This document shows positions 32,033-45,020 of a stretch of DNA of 64,000 nucleotides, piece by piece. How positions within the stretch are numbered: the stretch's first letter is position 1; the number at the start of each line of letters is the position of its first letter. The stretch lies in assembly GCA_023525715.1 (NCBI GenBank), contig CM042013.1, positions 77,378,994 through 77,442,993 on the forward strand. The letters are read 5' to 3'. The position numbers and the translations under genes were made by a program. Source of the DNA: Cichorium intybus. Taxonomy: Eukaryota > Streptophyta > Magnoliopsida > Asterales > Asteraceae. The notes below the pieces were generated by a model, which had not been told where the DNA came from, made no database searches, and saw nothing but the letters and a program-made list of their open reading frames with translations.

Positions 32033-33271
32033 TGCTTGAAATGAGCTTTTGAAGCCTTTATAGTGTCATAGAAGGCCACGATGGTTCCACTTTGTAGAAG
32101 GGAAAAGGATTTGGGGACTTGACGGTCAATTCAAGTGGAGAAGAAGGTTGTTACTAGAACGGTTTAGCTTCATTGATAGTTTTGGACCCTTGGTAAGTAT
32201 CCATAACCCTTGTTCTTATTGTTCTTGTGCTTGAAATGAGCTTTTGAAGCCTTTATAGTGTCATAGAAGGCCACGATGGTTCCACTTTGTAGAAGGGAAA
32301 GGGATTTGGGGACTTGAAGGTCAATTCTCTACCTCTTGGTTTCTGAACCCTAGCGTAAAATCCCAACCTAGCCATGAGAAACCTTGTTTGAGATAAATTA
32401 AGCTTAGAAATCCTTATTTTGGACCTAGATCTTGTTCATGAGCTTGCATGGCTATGATCGAATGATAAAGTTTGCATTTTTATGCCTGTATAGACTTTTT
32501 GGAAGGTCCCTAGAGGGTTGTAGACCTTAGTATATTGAATTAAGAGATTTTAAAGATTTGGGCTGAACAGGAGAGTTAGCGGCGGTAACTCTATAGTTAG
32601 CGACGCAAACTCTGTGGTTTGACTAAGTTGACTTTGACCGTTAACTTTGACTTTTGGGGATAGTTTGAATTTTGAGTCAAACTTTAGAAACCTTAGTTCT
32701 AGTCCTAGTTAGGACTCGGTGATTTGAAACCTTATTTGATACAATGTTTTGACATTTAGGAAGTTAGGGAGATTTCACCGGCACTTTCTTATTTACTCAT
32801 AGCTGCACATCAGGTGAGTCTCCTTACCATTCCTGAATGATTAATATTTGAATGTGGTATTGTTGTTGCTCGTGTACACGAATGATTACCGGTAGATCGG
32901 GGCAAGCCCGAGGCCAATGAACGATTGATTGCCGGCAGATCGGGGCAAGCCCGAGAGCCGTTGAATGCCGACGGATCGGGGCAAGCCTGAGAGTCAAAGG
33001 ACGGTGGATCTCCGTTGGCTTGTTTGATAGTTTCAGTAATCTAGGAAACTCAATAAGCATTGTGTTTACTGTTTTGTTTTATTGTTTCAGGTACTCATGG
33101 TGCCGGCACGGCGTGACTACACAGCACCGGCATTTTCTTGGCATGACTTCTGCTGTTATTTATCTATTTTATTTAGGAATGTTAAACTTGACTTGATGTT
33201 TTATTGATGATTGGTTTTATGATGTTATGTTTGGAATTTAAAAAAATAGACTTGAATTTGGAGACGTTACA
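32033..33271 (+). repeat. 3' LTR remnant of the plus-strand chromovirus
   Basis: The sequence ends GGAGACGTTACA at 33271, the usual end of these LTRs, and contains a BYR-type region (AACTCAATAAGC, then TTGTTTCAGG) like the other LTRs here. Its start is missing or replaced, probably lost near the CACTA insertion. It contains a 100-bp direct duplication (32033-32132 and 32228-32327) and a three-copy repeat around GGGGCAAGCCCGAG at 32890-33000. Confidence 0.65.
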
Positions 33272-33568
33272 ATGTAGTAACACCATTAAATATAAAAAAG
33301 ATAAAAATACATATTTGACAAATTAATTGTAAATGACAAGCAAATATACTCACGAAACATATATTTTTAGCGTGGCTCCACAATCAAATGATGTTACAAA
33401 TCAGTTACAAGTGAACATAATGAGAAAATCGTTAGATCAGATAGCCAAAGGACCTCTCACAACTACATTGTCTACTATATCAAATCATAGAACTGAGTAT
33501 CCCTAATGGGAAAATCATTAGATCAGCTAGCCGAGATCTAGCAGACCATCTAGTAGCAGCATTTTGAG

Positions 33569-33613
<45 letters not shown>

Positions 33614-33814
33614 ACTGCTATATTGATAGCTACGTCAACTAGCATAGACCTGAATTTTATTTTTTCTTTCAACGATGTTGAATGTTCCCAAACGATGATG
33701 AATAAAAGACATCATGTATCACCAGAAATAACATTGATTTTTCACAAAACTAGAAAAGCACACAAAAAATGAGTGGTTTAATATGTTAAAAATATTTACG
33801 AATTTTAAGGAAAA
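33272..33814. other. Non-coding stretch with a 42-bp poly-A run
   Basis: There is no ORF. A run of 42 A occurs at 33569-33610. It could be the tail of an unrecognised retroposed sequence, but the 300 bp before it contain nothing I can name. Confidence 0.5.
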
Positions 33815-33842
33815 CTAGTGGGGAGCCCGTGCTATGCACGGG
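33815..33842 (-). mobile_element. Helitron-type 3' terminus: hairpin plus CTAG
   Basis: On the minus strand a 7-bp stem (CCCGTGC / GCACGGG, 33826-33842) with a 3-base loop is followed 7 nt later by CTAG, then T. A hairpin shortly before CTRR with a T target base is the signature of Helitron 3' ends. The element would extend to the right on the minus strand. I could not find its 5' TC end. All gene-like pieces from 34064 to 38103 share the minus strand, consistent with one carrier. Confidence 0.65.
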
Positions 33843-34063
33843 TTGGGTCAACTCGGTGGGTGGCCGTGCTTGTTGAGTGGGTCGGGGTGTGTCGAGGCGC
33901 TTTCTTTTCGCGGATCCTGAAGCCAATTTCTAGATGATGCAATCTTGTCAAAGATAAAACTATATAAAGTATTTGCTAATTAAAATTCATTGTTTTCTCA
34001 ACCATAATCAAATTCCATTAGTAAAATAAACTGCAAGAAATAGCAACGTACTTTCATTGTGCC

Positions 34064-35124
34064 ATTTAGAGTCGGGTCATCTCAATGGATCCACGTCACT
34101 TATACCGACAATTGTGCCCAAGAACTGAATGCCATCACCCTGAGGCTGTTTTCGAGCTCGATTAACAGGAACATTTACAATCTGAAAATAAAAATCAGAA
34201 ACGTCTCAAAACCATTCATGATTTTATAAAGTTCACAACTTTAAATAGCAATGTATTTATGCACAAATAACACTCACAGTTCCTTCAAGTCTTTTAAGCA
34301 AAGCTTGTTGAACCCCCTCTCGAGATACATCTCAGCCACTATTTACACTTTCTGCCTGAATACATATTTATATTATTTATTAAAAAAATATATCATTTAT
34401 TAGCAAGTTTTATGAAACATAGTTTCATTTCATCTTGAAAAAGAAGTGCATTACTATAACAACCTGCTTTTGCATAAGTACAATGTTATTTTTAACAAAA
34501 ATCCAAAGAACGTTGCTATTAAAACTGATACCTGTTTGGAATTTTTTGCAAAATTGGTCCATGATTGCGTATTTTTAACAAAAAAGATTGAACAACATCT
34601 TTCTGATTTCGATTTGTTGGTTCAGACGTAGAGTGGGGATTATAGAAAAGTTTTTAAAAAAGTGTAACACGATTACAAGAAGGTAATTTCCCACAAGTGT
34701 CCTCATCAAGTTTGACTCCATCCAGTTTAGATATACAAACAATTCTCTCTGAGTTAAAGAGAAAGTATGCATGTTGGTAATTAGTAGCATATAATTTACC
34801 CTAAATCACCAACTTCCTACTATTTTACTTAGTTCGGCAGTGTTATGAATTCCTTAAAGACCTAAAACGAAATATATCGATATAAGCTAACGTCTGATCG
34901 TGTAAACTATATGGAGCTTGCATACTGAACCATTAAACAATACTACAAACCTGAATGAAACTTATATCATCCCTGATGGCAACTGACTTCTCCATACAAC
35001 AAAGAGCAAACTCCAACGACTGCTCCATCACGGCAACAATTATCGGTTCTACTTGCTCGACTGTCAAATTAGGAATAAAATATTGCATATATACATATAT
35101 CACTTGAACAATCACACGAAGCAC
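34064..35124 (-). pseudogene. Exon-like fragments of an unrecognised gene
   Basis: Three exon-like pieces are bordered by splice signals on the minus strand. About 35061-34952 reads EQVEPIIVAVMEQSLEFALC and continues to a CAG/GT donor. About 34357-34280 reads REGVQQALLKRLEGT, with an in-frame stop before it. About 34180-34064 reads NVPVNRARKQPQGDGIQFLG and ends at a stop. I do not recognise the protein. The stops suggest a captured, decayed gene. Confidence 0.45.
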
Positions 35125-35339
35125 AACTTGATAATCAAACCGAAATCAAAACATATATGTCGTAAACTCATAATAAAAGAAGTACCATAAATGGATCCGG
35201 TTGAAGAGACAATGGTCTATGCTACGGATGTAACGGCTTGAATCGGAGCCTGGTCCCAGTGGTGTAGCCCTAATTTTCCATCACTGTTGATTTGAACGCC
35301 TTGTTTAAGGATCATTTAAGGATCAAATCTAACCGTTTT

Positions 35340-36370
35340 TCACTCACCGTCTTCATCATCATCATCCTGCAAAATATCAAACAAAAAGTGTTCTTAATAA
35401 TTACCGATTAACATATGAATTATGAGAGATTTGAAACGGATTTAGAGAAGATGAATTACATCTGCACTATCATCATCTTCTTCATCGTTATGGACTTCTG
35501 ATTTTGACTTGTCAGATTCCTCCTCTTCCTCTTCTTCAGCGGCGTCCTTTCCCTCGGTCTATGATTTTAAGATCATAAAGTTTGAGATTTTATAATCTGA
35601 TAATTTTCGATTCATAGTATCGTATACATTTGGAATTACCAATTTCTTGTTGTAGGCATGGAGTGTTTTTTCGTATGGACTTCCTCTTCTCTGCTTTAGC
35701 CACGTATGGAGCTTTTTACTGATTGATGATACAAATTAGGAATCAATTCAGGTTGAATTGAAGAAATTAGAACTTAAAGAGTTTAATTGATTTAGACGTA
35801 AATTATACTTACAGCTGTGGTCAGTCATTTCCATTTGTCACCACCAGCTTTACCGACCTATTGAATTACGAACATATAAAAAGTTACGAAACCGATGGAA
35901 ACATAAAAGTCAAAAGTCAACGGCGGAGCAATACTCACAACGGACACGGATTTGTTGTTAGGATGCTTTTCTTTGAACTGTTTTCGGAAATCCTCCCTGT
36001 TACAATCAAATTCCAACGGATCAGCAAAAAAAACGTATCCGACGTCACCGAAATAATGAATTAGCTATGGATCTCCCAAAATTTAGGGCTAATAACATAC
36101 ATGAAGATGAGGAAAGCACTGGCAGACCTTTTCGGATCCTTTGCCTCCTTAGCTTTCTTCGCCGGCGCTTTCCTTTGAGCAGGCGCTGCTTTCTTCTGCA
36201 CCGCAAGCCTAATTACGAATCACAGATAAAAACAACGAATTAATCACAGCTTTACAACAGAAAAAAAAAAGACCAAAACATATAAAATTACAGATCTTAA
36301 GCAGAAAATAGACGGAAATTCACCTGCTATCGGCTTTTTTGGTGTCGGACTTGGATTTGCCTCCTTTCAT
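35340..36370 (-). pseudogene. HMGB-type high mobility group protein pseudogene, seven exons
   Basis: Exons on the minus strand are 36370-36324, 36208-36101, 35996-35939, 35857-35813, 35718-35640, 35558-35460 and 35366-35340, all with GT-AG introns. The product starts MKGGKSKSDTKKADSR, has a basic N-terminal part, one HMG box (SASAFLIFM, then EDFRKQFKEKHPNNKS, then GKAGGDKWK) and an acidic tail (EEEEEEESDKSKSE, then DDDDEDGE). This is the plan of plant HMGB1-like chromatin proteins, which bend DNA. Lesions are a three-residue loss where KDPNKPKR is expected, a TGA in exon 4 (Ser to stop), a TAA opening exon 5, and a 1-base deletion in exon 5. Introns are kept, so it arose by DNA-level duplication, not by retroposition. 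A TATA-like site lies near 36475. Confidence 0.92.
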
Positions 36371-37358
<988 letters not shown>

Positions 37359-37613
37359 CGATAAACATTTTCATTTTAATAACATGATTTATTGAAATGG
37401 TGGTGTAACAAATATTTAAGAATGTTTGAATGACATATATGATGATTGTATATTTTTACATATATGGTTGCATTGTTTACAATTTATATTTGGTTTATAT
37501 TCAAGAATTATGACAATTGATCGTCGAATTAAGAATCTATGTACTTAAAAATATATAAAATTGAGTAATCAGTTAAAGAACATTTTGAAATATTAACTGA
37601 TGCAATGTATTAC

Positions 37614-38103
37614 CTGTAAGAATTGAATTCTTGGTAAGTTTTGTAAACAGTTGATTATAAGAGACAAAATTGAAATGATGAGTTGGAAAATTATCGGGTG
37701 ATATTTCTTCAAATTTTGTAAATCTTCCGAAGTTGAGAGTAGTAGGATTAGGTAAACTTCTTTGCCAATATTTGGTATGTATTTTGTATGCTGCCCCTAG
37801 CTGCATCAGCTGGATGAAGTATTCCATGTCACTAAAATTCATATTTTCTTGAATCGCATGTCCCTGTATAAAAAAAATTGAAGACATGTTATTATTACAA
37901 TTTAGAGAAAATATTTTGGAAATAATAAGTAATTTTGGTTTGTATAATTTAATAGGTGATACCAATTAATCTAGCAGCATACAACAGTAGCCTGTTGGTG
38001 TTGGATTAGGCGGGTTTGTGGAGATCCATTTGTGATACACTTTTACTTCAACGATTTTGAATCTGTCTCCCGGGTGTAGATCATTGATGTTGGTGGACGC
38101 CAT
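37614..38103 (-). pseudogene. RPA70-like OB-fold protein fragment (replication protein A subunit-like)
   Basis: Exon 1 starts at the ATG at 38103 (MASTNINDLHPGDRFKIVEV) and runs to about 37960. Exon 2 is 37863-37614, read as HAIQENMNFSDMEYFIQLMQ and later FNFVSYNQLFTKL. Both are typical of the small RPA70 N-terminal-like single-stranded DNA binding proteins that are abundant in plants and often encoded by Helitrons. An in-frame TAA occurs just before the end of exon 1. Only the first OB-like unit is present. Its nearness to a Helitron-type end on the same strand suggests it may be an element gene rather than a host gene. Confidence 0.65.
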
Positions 38104-38293
38104 TCTGATTATAATATATAACTTTGCTTGTATCTCATATTGTTTTTCTTACCTGCTGCCTCATCATATCCTTCTCCGTCACTCTCCATTCAGACAAAGA
38201 AATTCGTTAGCTATACACCAAAAACCATATAAATAACAAAAGATTACCATGGTTTGAGGTAGATATTCTACAGCAACAGCAATAAAAATGAAT

Positions 38294-38401
38294 ATAAGCT
38301 TTATCGCGATACAAAACTTCAGCTATCAGCTTTTCAAAGAAATCCATGGCTTCACTTACCCAATAACCCTTACCAAATCCACTAATAATCGCATCATAAT
38401 A
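38294..38401 (-). pseudogene. Possible single PPR-like motif
   Basis: The frame contains YYDAIISGFGKGYWVSEAMD followed by a FFEKLIAEV helix. This fits the 35-residue pentatricopeptide repeat pattern. Only one unit is seen and flanking sequence is unlike a PPR gene, so this could be chance or a gene scrap. Confidence 0.3.
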
Positions 38402-38566
38402 AACAACAACAATGGATGAATAAAAATGGGAGAAGATCCATTTAGGGATGAAATCAGCCCTAGTCATATCTGATGACCTAAAGTGATCTTGAAATAATTT
38501 TAAACTTTCAGTAACGTGAAACCGATTTTGAGATGGGGAGCGATGGATTTTGATAAGCTTTTGCAA

Positions 38567-39835
38567 AAATAAAAAATAATAGAGTTGATTAAGAATCGAA
38601 CAGTCCTTTATTATAGAAAATCAACATCGCCAACATTCTTTAGACGCGAATCCTCCCGATTTCGTTGAAACCCACCGATGGGAGTAAACGGGACGGAGGC
38701 AAACGAAGTGTGTCAATCGGTTTAGAAGACGCTAAATCGACGCGACCGATGATGCATCATGACCTTCGAAAGACAAATCGAGTGACAGAGGATGCACTTG
38801 GAGCTCGATTTCGGTTTGAGGGTTACGATTCTTCTCAAATCGACGAAGAAGGGGAGCGATCACATCTTCTCGGAAACAAAGCCATCTTTTTCAAACACTC
38901 AAAATTCGACCCACCAAACGTAGAATTCCTTAGCTGTAGACTACTGTCGCTACTTTCTCTCTAGGGTATCCTTCAATTTCCAACTTAACTTGCATCTATC
39001 TCTCCAAAATCACGTAATAAAGTCAAATGTAAGAGGCGACCGGAAGCGAGCAACTGACGGCAATTCAACAAAGTTGTGGTGGACGCAGTGAAGACGAATG
39101 AGAAGGAAACGGTAGAGACTGGAGAGGATAACGAATGATGGATACGAACCCGAGAAACCCGAAACCCGACCCATATACGACCCGCGTGTCACAAGCCATA
39201 AAAAAAACGTACACCACCAAAAGCAAAATCACGGTTTTTAAATAAGAGAATAATAGTAGCATGTAAGATTACTTTTGACTAAATAAAATAATATAAAATG
39301 TTGGTATGTGAGATCACTTGTGTAATTTAAGATGTTATATTTATTAGAACAAATAATAAGTAATTATGGAAACCATAAGAAATGACTTAGTCTTATTATA
39401 AAGAATATCAAATTATAGGGACAACAACAGTAAATCACTCGTTTCTTGCAAATTAAAAACTACTATCCACAAAAAGTTTAAATTCGGAAATTTAAAACTA
39501 AAAGGAGCAAAAATGTAATTCATAGAAACTAAAAACTTCAAAGACAATAAATGCAATTCATGAAAAATAAAAACTTCAAGGACAAAAAAATAATTTTAAA
39601 AAATTAAAACTGCAGGACCCGAAGCCTCTTTTGTTTATTTCCTTATTGTGAATTAAAAAAAAATACATCGACCAAATTATAGTTCCAAAAATTGAAAACA
39701 ACAGGGACCAAGACGTATAATTTATGTAATCAAAACTACATGGCCAAAAAAATAATTCCAAAAAATTTATAACTGAAAATATTAAAAGTGTTATTTGATC
39801 ATTTCTTGCGATTTTAAAAAATATATCGAATTTTA
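38567..39835. other. No gene recognised; AT-rich sequence
   Basis: A 100-codon plus-strand frame at 38665-38964 has no family resemblance and no supporting context. From 39240 the sequence is A-rich with repeated phrases such as AAAACTTCAAGGACAAAAA, typical of old transposon flanks. Confidence 0.4.
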
Positions 39836-40682
39836 GTGCCCGTTTGGTTGTGCTTATTAGAGCTCCTTATTTCCTTATCAGCTTTTTTTAAAAGCCAATA
39901 AGGTAAAAAGGTGTTTGGCTAGAGCATAAGGACTTCTGAAATTGATTTTTCCTTATCACTTAATAAGTCGTTTTTTCATAAGGGAGACCTTACTTATGAA
40001 ACCTCCTTATGGCTTATGACAAAAAAGACACCGCCGCTTACCCTCACCTTTTCTCCTCTGTGCGTCGTTTTTCTCCATTCACGCAGCTCCCATCGATCTT
40101 TCCTCCTTCATGCACCTGCTGATCGGAAACCTCCACCTCCACGCCTCCGATCGGGAACCTCCAGTCCTCCACAGGTACGATTTCTCTCCTTCCTCGTTGG
40201 TTTCCTCCTTCACGCATCTGTTTCTCGCTTTCACTGATCGATTTTTCGCACCTAGTTCACGAATCTGTTCACCTGAAATCGATTTTTCGCACCTAGTTCA
40301 CGCATCTGTTTCTGAAATCGATTTTTCTGTTCCTTATGGCTTATGAAATCGATTTCTCTCCTTCCTCAAGGATCAATTGAGATATTATGTTACAATTTCT
40401 GAAAAAGGATCCACAAGAAATCGATTGATGATATTAATTTTTTGCTGAATTTATTAGTTCACGCATGCATCTGATTCCACAAGAAATCGTTTGCTGATCC
40501 AAACAGTTTCTGAAAAAGCATGAGTTCCAAACAGTTTTTCTCCTTATCAACTTATTAACTTTTCTCCTTTATAAGCTTATCCAAACAGTTTTTGAAAAAC
40601 TCCTTTTTGAAAAGTTACAAGTCAATAAGGACTTTTGCCTAAAAGTGCTTATGAAGTCAAATAAGCACAACCAAACCGAGCC
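39836..40682. mobile_element. Harbinger/Tourist-like non-autonomous element, 847 bp
   Basis: Terminal inverted repeats are GTGCCCGTTTGGTTGTGCTT on the left and the complement of GGCTCGGTTTGGTTGTGCTT on the right. They are flanked by TTA on both sides (39833-39835 and 40683-40685). The TTA duplication and GTTTGG-type ends fit the PIF/Harbinger group. The inside is pyrimidine-rich with short repeats (ATCGATTTTTCGCACCTAGT twice near 40230-40300) and no transposase. Confidence 0.75.
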
Positions 40683-40685
40683 TTA

Positions 40686-41785
40686 GATATCAACGGGTAT
40701 ATTAAAGAGCACTTCTTCTAAGTTGTAATATCAATTTGACTTTAATGTTTCTTTTCAATTTTGTAAAAAACTAACATCTTTGTGTTTTAATTTTAAAAAT
40801 GTTTACAATCTATCAATACATCAAAATCAGAAATTTATACATTTGTTTTCCAATCATTTGGTTTTCTTTTTACAATAATTGTCTTATTATGAACAATTGG
40901 AGAATATTTCACGTTTTAATTATGCATTTTTGCCTTATTAATTTTTTAGGCCCACCTTCTTTTATGGCTGATAAATTTCGGGAGCTACGTCTCATTGGAT
41001 TTTTGTACGGGAAATTCGCACCGACGATAATTTATCTAAACGTTTTCTTTTACTGTTTTATGTGTTAGTTTTAGTTAAACAATAATTAAAAGTTTAAACC
41101 ATTTACCTTTATATTTTTTTTCCGTTCCATATCTTCCATATCTTTCTTCGGTAACCTAAATATAAACCAACTCATAAAATAACACTTGAATTCGTACCTA
41201 CACAATGTGATAGACGAATCTAAGATCAAATTCATACATGTCTAATTAATTGAAGCACAGACATAATAAAGGAGTCGAAAGTTTTTAGTTATTGGGTTAG
41301 TCTTTAACTATGTACCATTTATATCAAGTTTTCATACCAAATATTGAACGTAATTTAAAAAAACAAAATACTAGTTAACGTCCTATAATTGGCCATGAAG
41401 ACACAAAATGTATCTTTGGCTATAACTTGTGAAGATGATGATGGATCGCATCAGGTTTGGTCATTCGGGTTTGATGACGAAGAAATAAGAAGACCAACAC
41501 ATAGTGTCATGATTGCAGTTCACAAGTCAAGCGATGATATAGATGTCTGATATTACTCTGAAAACTGCGGAGGAATTGCAGATAAGAAAGTTGATTATGA
41601 TGAGAAAAGTTATTCGGGATAATGTTTGTTGGCGAAGGGCTCAGAAAACACATCTAGCTCAGAAAACTCAATTCTTTTAATATTCATGAATCATACTTTA
41701 TTTCTGATCTTAATGAAATTGAATCTAACTACTTGTATATGCACAAGTTGCTTATATCTAGGAAAAGTGATGCTTGCATAGCTCA
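40686..41785. other. No gene recognised
   Basis: AT-rich sequence. A short reading frame at about 41395-41550 (ITCEDDDGSHQVWSFGFDDE) ends in a stop and has no clear relative. Nothing else stands out. Confidence 0.4.
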
Positions 41786-43000
41786 TGTAACCTCCAATTT
41801 TCATAATAAAATAAAAAGTCTTTAGAAAAAGCATTTTCAATAATAAAAACATAATTTCATTAAAACATTCAAATATAGTTCATATTTCAATAACCAAAAC
41901 ATTTAATGTCATCGTTATTCAAGACCAACAATCACCCGAAGTCAAAAACATAAACAATGTCAACATAAATCATAATCCAGCAAAGAAGCAGCGTTAGTGA
42001 GTACTTGTCAAGACTTGTCATCTCTCGTACCAGAAGTACCTAAAATAATGGTTTTAAGAGAAAATGCTAAGCACGCAGCTTAGTGAATTCCAACAAATAC
42101 ACAATGTATCAATCATACATGCTCTACTCATAACACAAGAAATACAGCACATACATCACAGTAAACACCAATCTACTCCACACAATACATCAGACCATGC
42201 TACCTTGCTCAGTACCTCGACCCATGCACACCTTGCTCAGTACCCCGAGCCGTGCTACATTGCTTACCATGCATACCTTGACCTTGCTGTAAAGTTGGAT
42301 TTGATGTTTGCGGAATAATAATAACGTAAAGATCGAATCAAATATTCAAGGTGCCGAATGATTAATTATCAAATATGTGAGACGTACAAAAATCTTGCAT
42401 AAAGCACTTACACCTCACATTGTAAGCTCTACCTAAAAAGGAAATAATCATGAGAATATATAGGTAGGCTATAAATTAGGTAGAGCCCAATAAACAAGAT
42501 TTAAGGTGGGCCTTCCAAGCTTGCCATACATCACGTAAATCCGACTTTACAACCTCAACCTCAAGCAATAAATAGTATTCCCGAAGATAAACATAAGCAT
42601 ATACTCGTCAAGTAAACCCAATTCCAAATTGAAATACAATTGGCTCATATACAAGAAAAAACTCTCCCTCAACATGTCATCGGTCTCTAAAAAGATGTGA
42701 TTGTGAAGCAATCCGCCAAATATGAGAATGTGCTCAACCGGGAAAAGTCAATAAAAACTCCCCCTTGACTTGAGTGTATCCGTCAAGGCCTAAAAATTCT
42801 ACTTTTGCGTTGAAAAAATATGAATCGTGGAATCCAAAAAAATTTCGTGTTTTTGTTCATCTGTGCTTGATCACCGTTCATCCAAAATATATTTTTCCGT
42901 TTTTCAATCTGAATCCGAAAAAATATGTTGCGATACGAAGTCTATCGGATCCGGATTGAAATTAAAATGTTGGAAGTATCGGCCCAAGAAAATTTCTTTT
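41786..43000 (-). repeat. Gypsy LTR remnant, minus strand
   Basis: On the minus strand the sequence ends GGAGGTTACA at 41786. It contains the same features as the LTRs of the RKD-carrying element: CACTAAGC, a TTTAGGTACTTC region, degenerate CTGAGCAAGGTAGC-type repeats, and GAGGTGTAAGTGC. No internal region or partner LTR is adjacent, so it is a solo or truncated LTR. The right boundary is uncertain. Confidence 0.6.
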
Positions 43001-43259
43001 GTAGCCCAAGAAAAAGTGTTCATATCAGCTCAAAATATGATCCGTTTGGATAAATTGTAATGCGTAGCCCAAAATAAAAGGAGTCTGAATGAGATGTGGG
43101 CTGTGGGATCCGAATGTTAGTTGGGCTGTGGGATTCGAATGGGTCCGATCGGTTGAAGAAAATGGTGTCCGAATGGGGTTTATATGTTTGACCACAAAAT
43201 GAAACGTGCTTTCTTTGTCATCGGTTTCCTTCCCTTCCCCGTATCTATTTTCTTCTCAG

Positions 43260-43433
43260 GGTGCTTATAAAAATTGCTTATTAACTTATTGGCTTTTTGG
43301 AAAAGTCATAAGCCCTAAGTAAGGCAAATAACCAGTTTTTAATAAGTAAGGGGTGCCTTACTTATGGCTTATGATTTTTCCAAAAAACCAATAAGCCAAT
43401 AAACATTTTTTATAAGCACATCCAAAACGGACC
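43260..43433. mobile_element. Foldback MITE, 174 bp
   Basis: The two halves are inverted copies (GCTTATTAACTTATTGGCTT and, inverted, the block ending CCAATAAACATTTTTTATAA), giving a near-perfect hairpin. The flanks show CTCAG at 43255-43259 and 43434-43438. The right arm has about 13 bp (CCGTTTTGGATGT in complement) that the left arm lacks. Confidence 0.75.
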
Positions 43434-43438
43434 CTCAG

Positions 43439-44627
43439 TTGTTCCCTTTGGCGACTGCTTAAAGTTCATTACCCTTCATCATCGCATACATTCTGATTCA
43501 GTACATCCGATTATCATTTAGACATCAATGCACCTTGGGTTCCGATTATAGCCATCCGATTTCACCTTTCATCTCGGAATTCTCACACAACCTCCTTTCG
43601 GAATCATCTCACTTTTTCTTTTCTTTTTCAACTTTCTCCGTTCATTTCCGATTTCTCTCCCTTCGGAATCGTCTTCATCGACCGGTAATCAGACCTACGA
43701 AGTCGGCATTTGACTTCGGCGTCAACCTCATTGACCCACAAACAAGCTTTCTCATTTCATCATGTTATTCAGAATCCAAGATGTTTACGACATAGAAATT
43801 ACCGCCAAACTCAAAGTTTCCATGACAAACATCATCTTCATGACAACTGATTCAAAAACACCTTTCAATCAACATGAAAACTCGATTGAAGATCTGGAAC
43901 AGATTTCTCGATATTAATTAACTCAGATCTTCAGAGGTTCATCAATAAGAATTGATTTTCAAAGAAAATATCGAGATAATGTCAATGGATCACGGGAATT
44001 GATCATCAAAGTTAGTACAATTCTGAAATCATAGCTCTTATGGATTGAAACATCGCCAAAAGAATCAAAACATCAAAATGAATGTCGCCTAGACCCATTC
44101 ATCGTCTTTGTTGTCTCAAACAACTATCAATCATCAAACCATAAGTCTTATTTAAACTGATTATTGATTCCCACAATAATATCGTTGAACTAAAATCCTA
44201 CATTAGTGAAAACCCTATTTTTTTAGCTTTTGCAATTGATTGAAAAATCAAAGCAGGTTTTACAAATGGGTAGTGTGAAAATTTGTGGACGATGCAAGAA
44301 TAAGTGTGAGTAACTACGATTAGATCTAGTTAAAGCAATCAACAATAGAGATTGAATAGAAATCGAATATTTAATAAATGTTATCACACATTTCGATTGA
44401 AGAACAATAAATCTAAATGTTGAATGAAGCTGGAAACGAGAACACCGAATTTTATTGTGATTTAGGGCCCAAAATTTGATTATGAACACTGGAACCCAGA
44501 CATGATAAATGTCGAATGGACATTGGAATAATGAGTTTAATAATCAGTTTGATTTGGGGCAATAAACTATGAATCAGATCTAGAATTGAAACGTGGGCAC
44601 AATATAGGATAATGATTAATGAACACT
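43439..44627. other. No gene recognised
   Basis: Reading frames at 43535-43795 (plus) and 44223-44489 (minus) are Ser/Phe-rich or unstructured and lack any known motif. The stretch may be untranslated or intronic debris. Confidence 0.35.
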
Positions 44628-45020
44628 CACTACTACTAGAAAATATACTTTTAATAACTTATGATTTATAACATACAGAAGTTTTATAGTTTTATGACAG
44701 ACATTTTTGTGTATCATAAATATATGTCATCTTTTATAAATTTATGACATACAAAACTGTATGTCATAAATTACCGTCCGTCTAAAATTTTTAAAAATCC
44801 CGCTAATAGCCTCATACTAAAATAAATGTGTTAGAATGAAATTCCCTCCCCTTTGCCTAGGTCAAATAAGAATCGATATCTCCCAAACCAAAATAATGTT
44901 CTCTCTACCTCTCATCACTGATTGGTACAACCTTCCTCATTTGGATTTTCCTAAATGTTGTGCCCTTCAATCGGTCTCCTCTATTCGTCGATCGATACAG
45001 GCCTCTTCATCGTGACTTCA
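44628..45020 (+). mobile_element. CACTA-like transposon, left end, interrupted
   Basis: CACTACTACTAGAAAA is a typical CACTA terminus. It is followed by subterminal inverted units around TTTATGACATAC and GTATGTCATAAA (44690-44775). A pyrimidine-rich leader follows until the Athila-like element at 45021. The continuation to the right of that insertion, 51259-51859, has no visible right terminus or transposase. Confidence 0.7.

Noticed and set aside
33569..33610. Poly-A run as proof of a processed retrogene
   Set aside because: No coding or SINE-like sequence precedes it and I see no target duplication around it.
38665..38964. 100-codon plus-strand ORF
   Set aside because: No motif or conserved context, and no splice or promoter evidence; probably chance.
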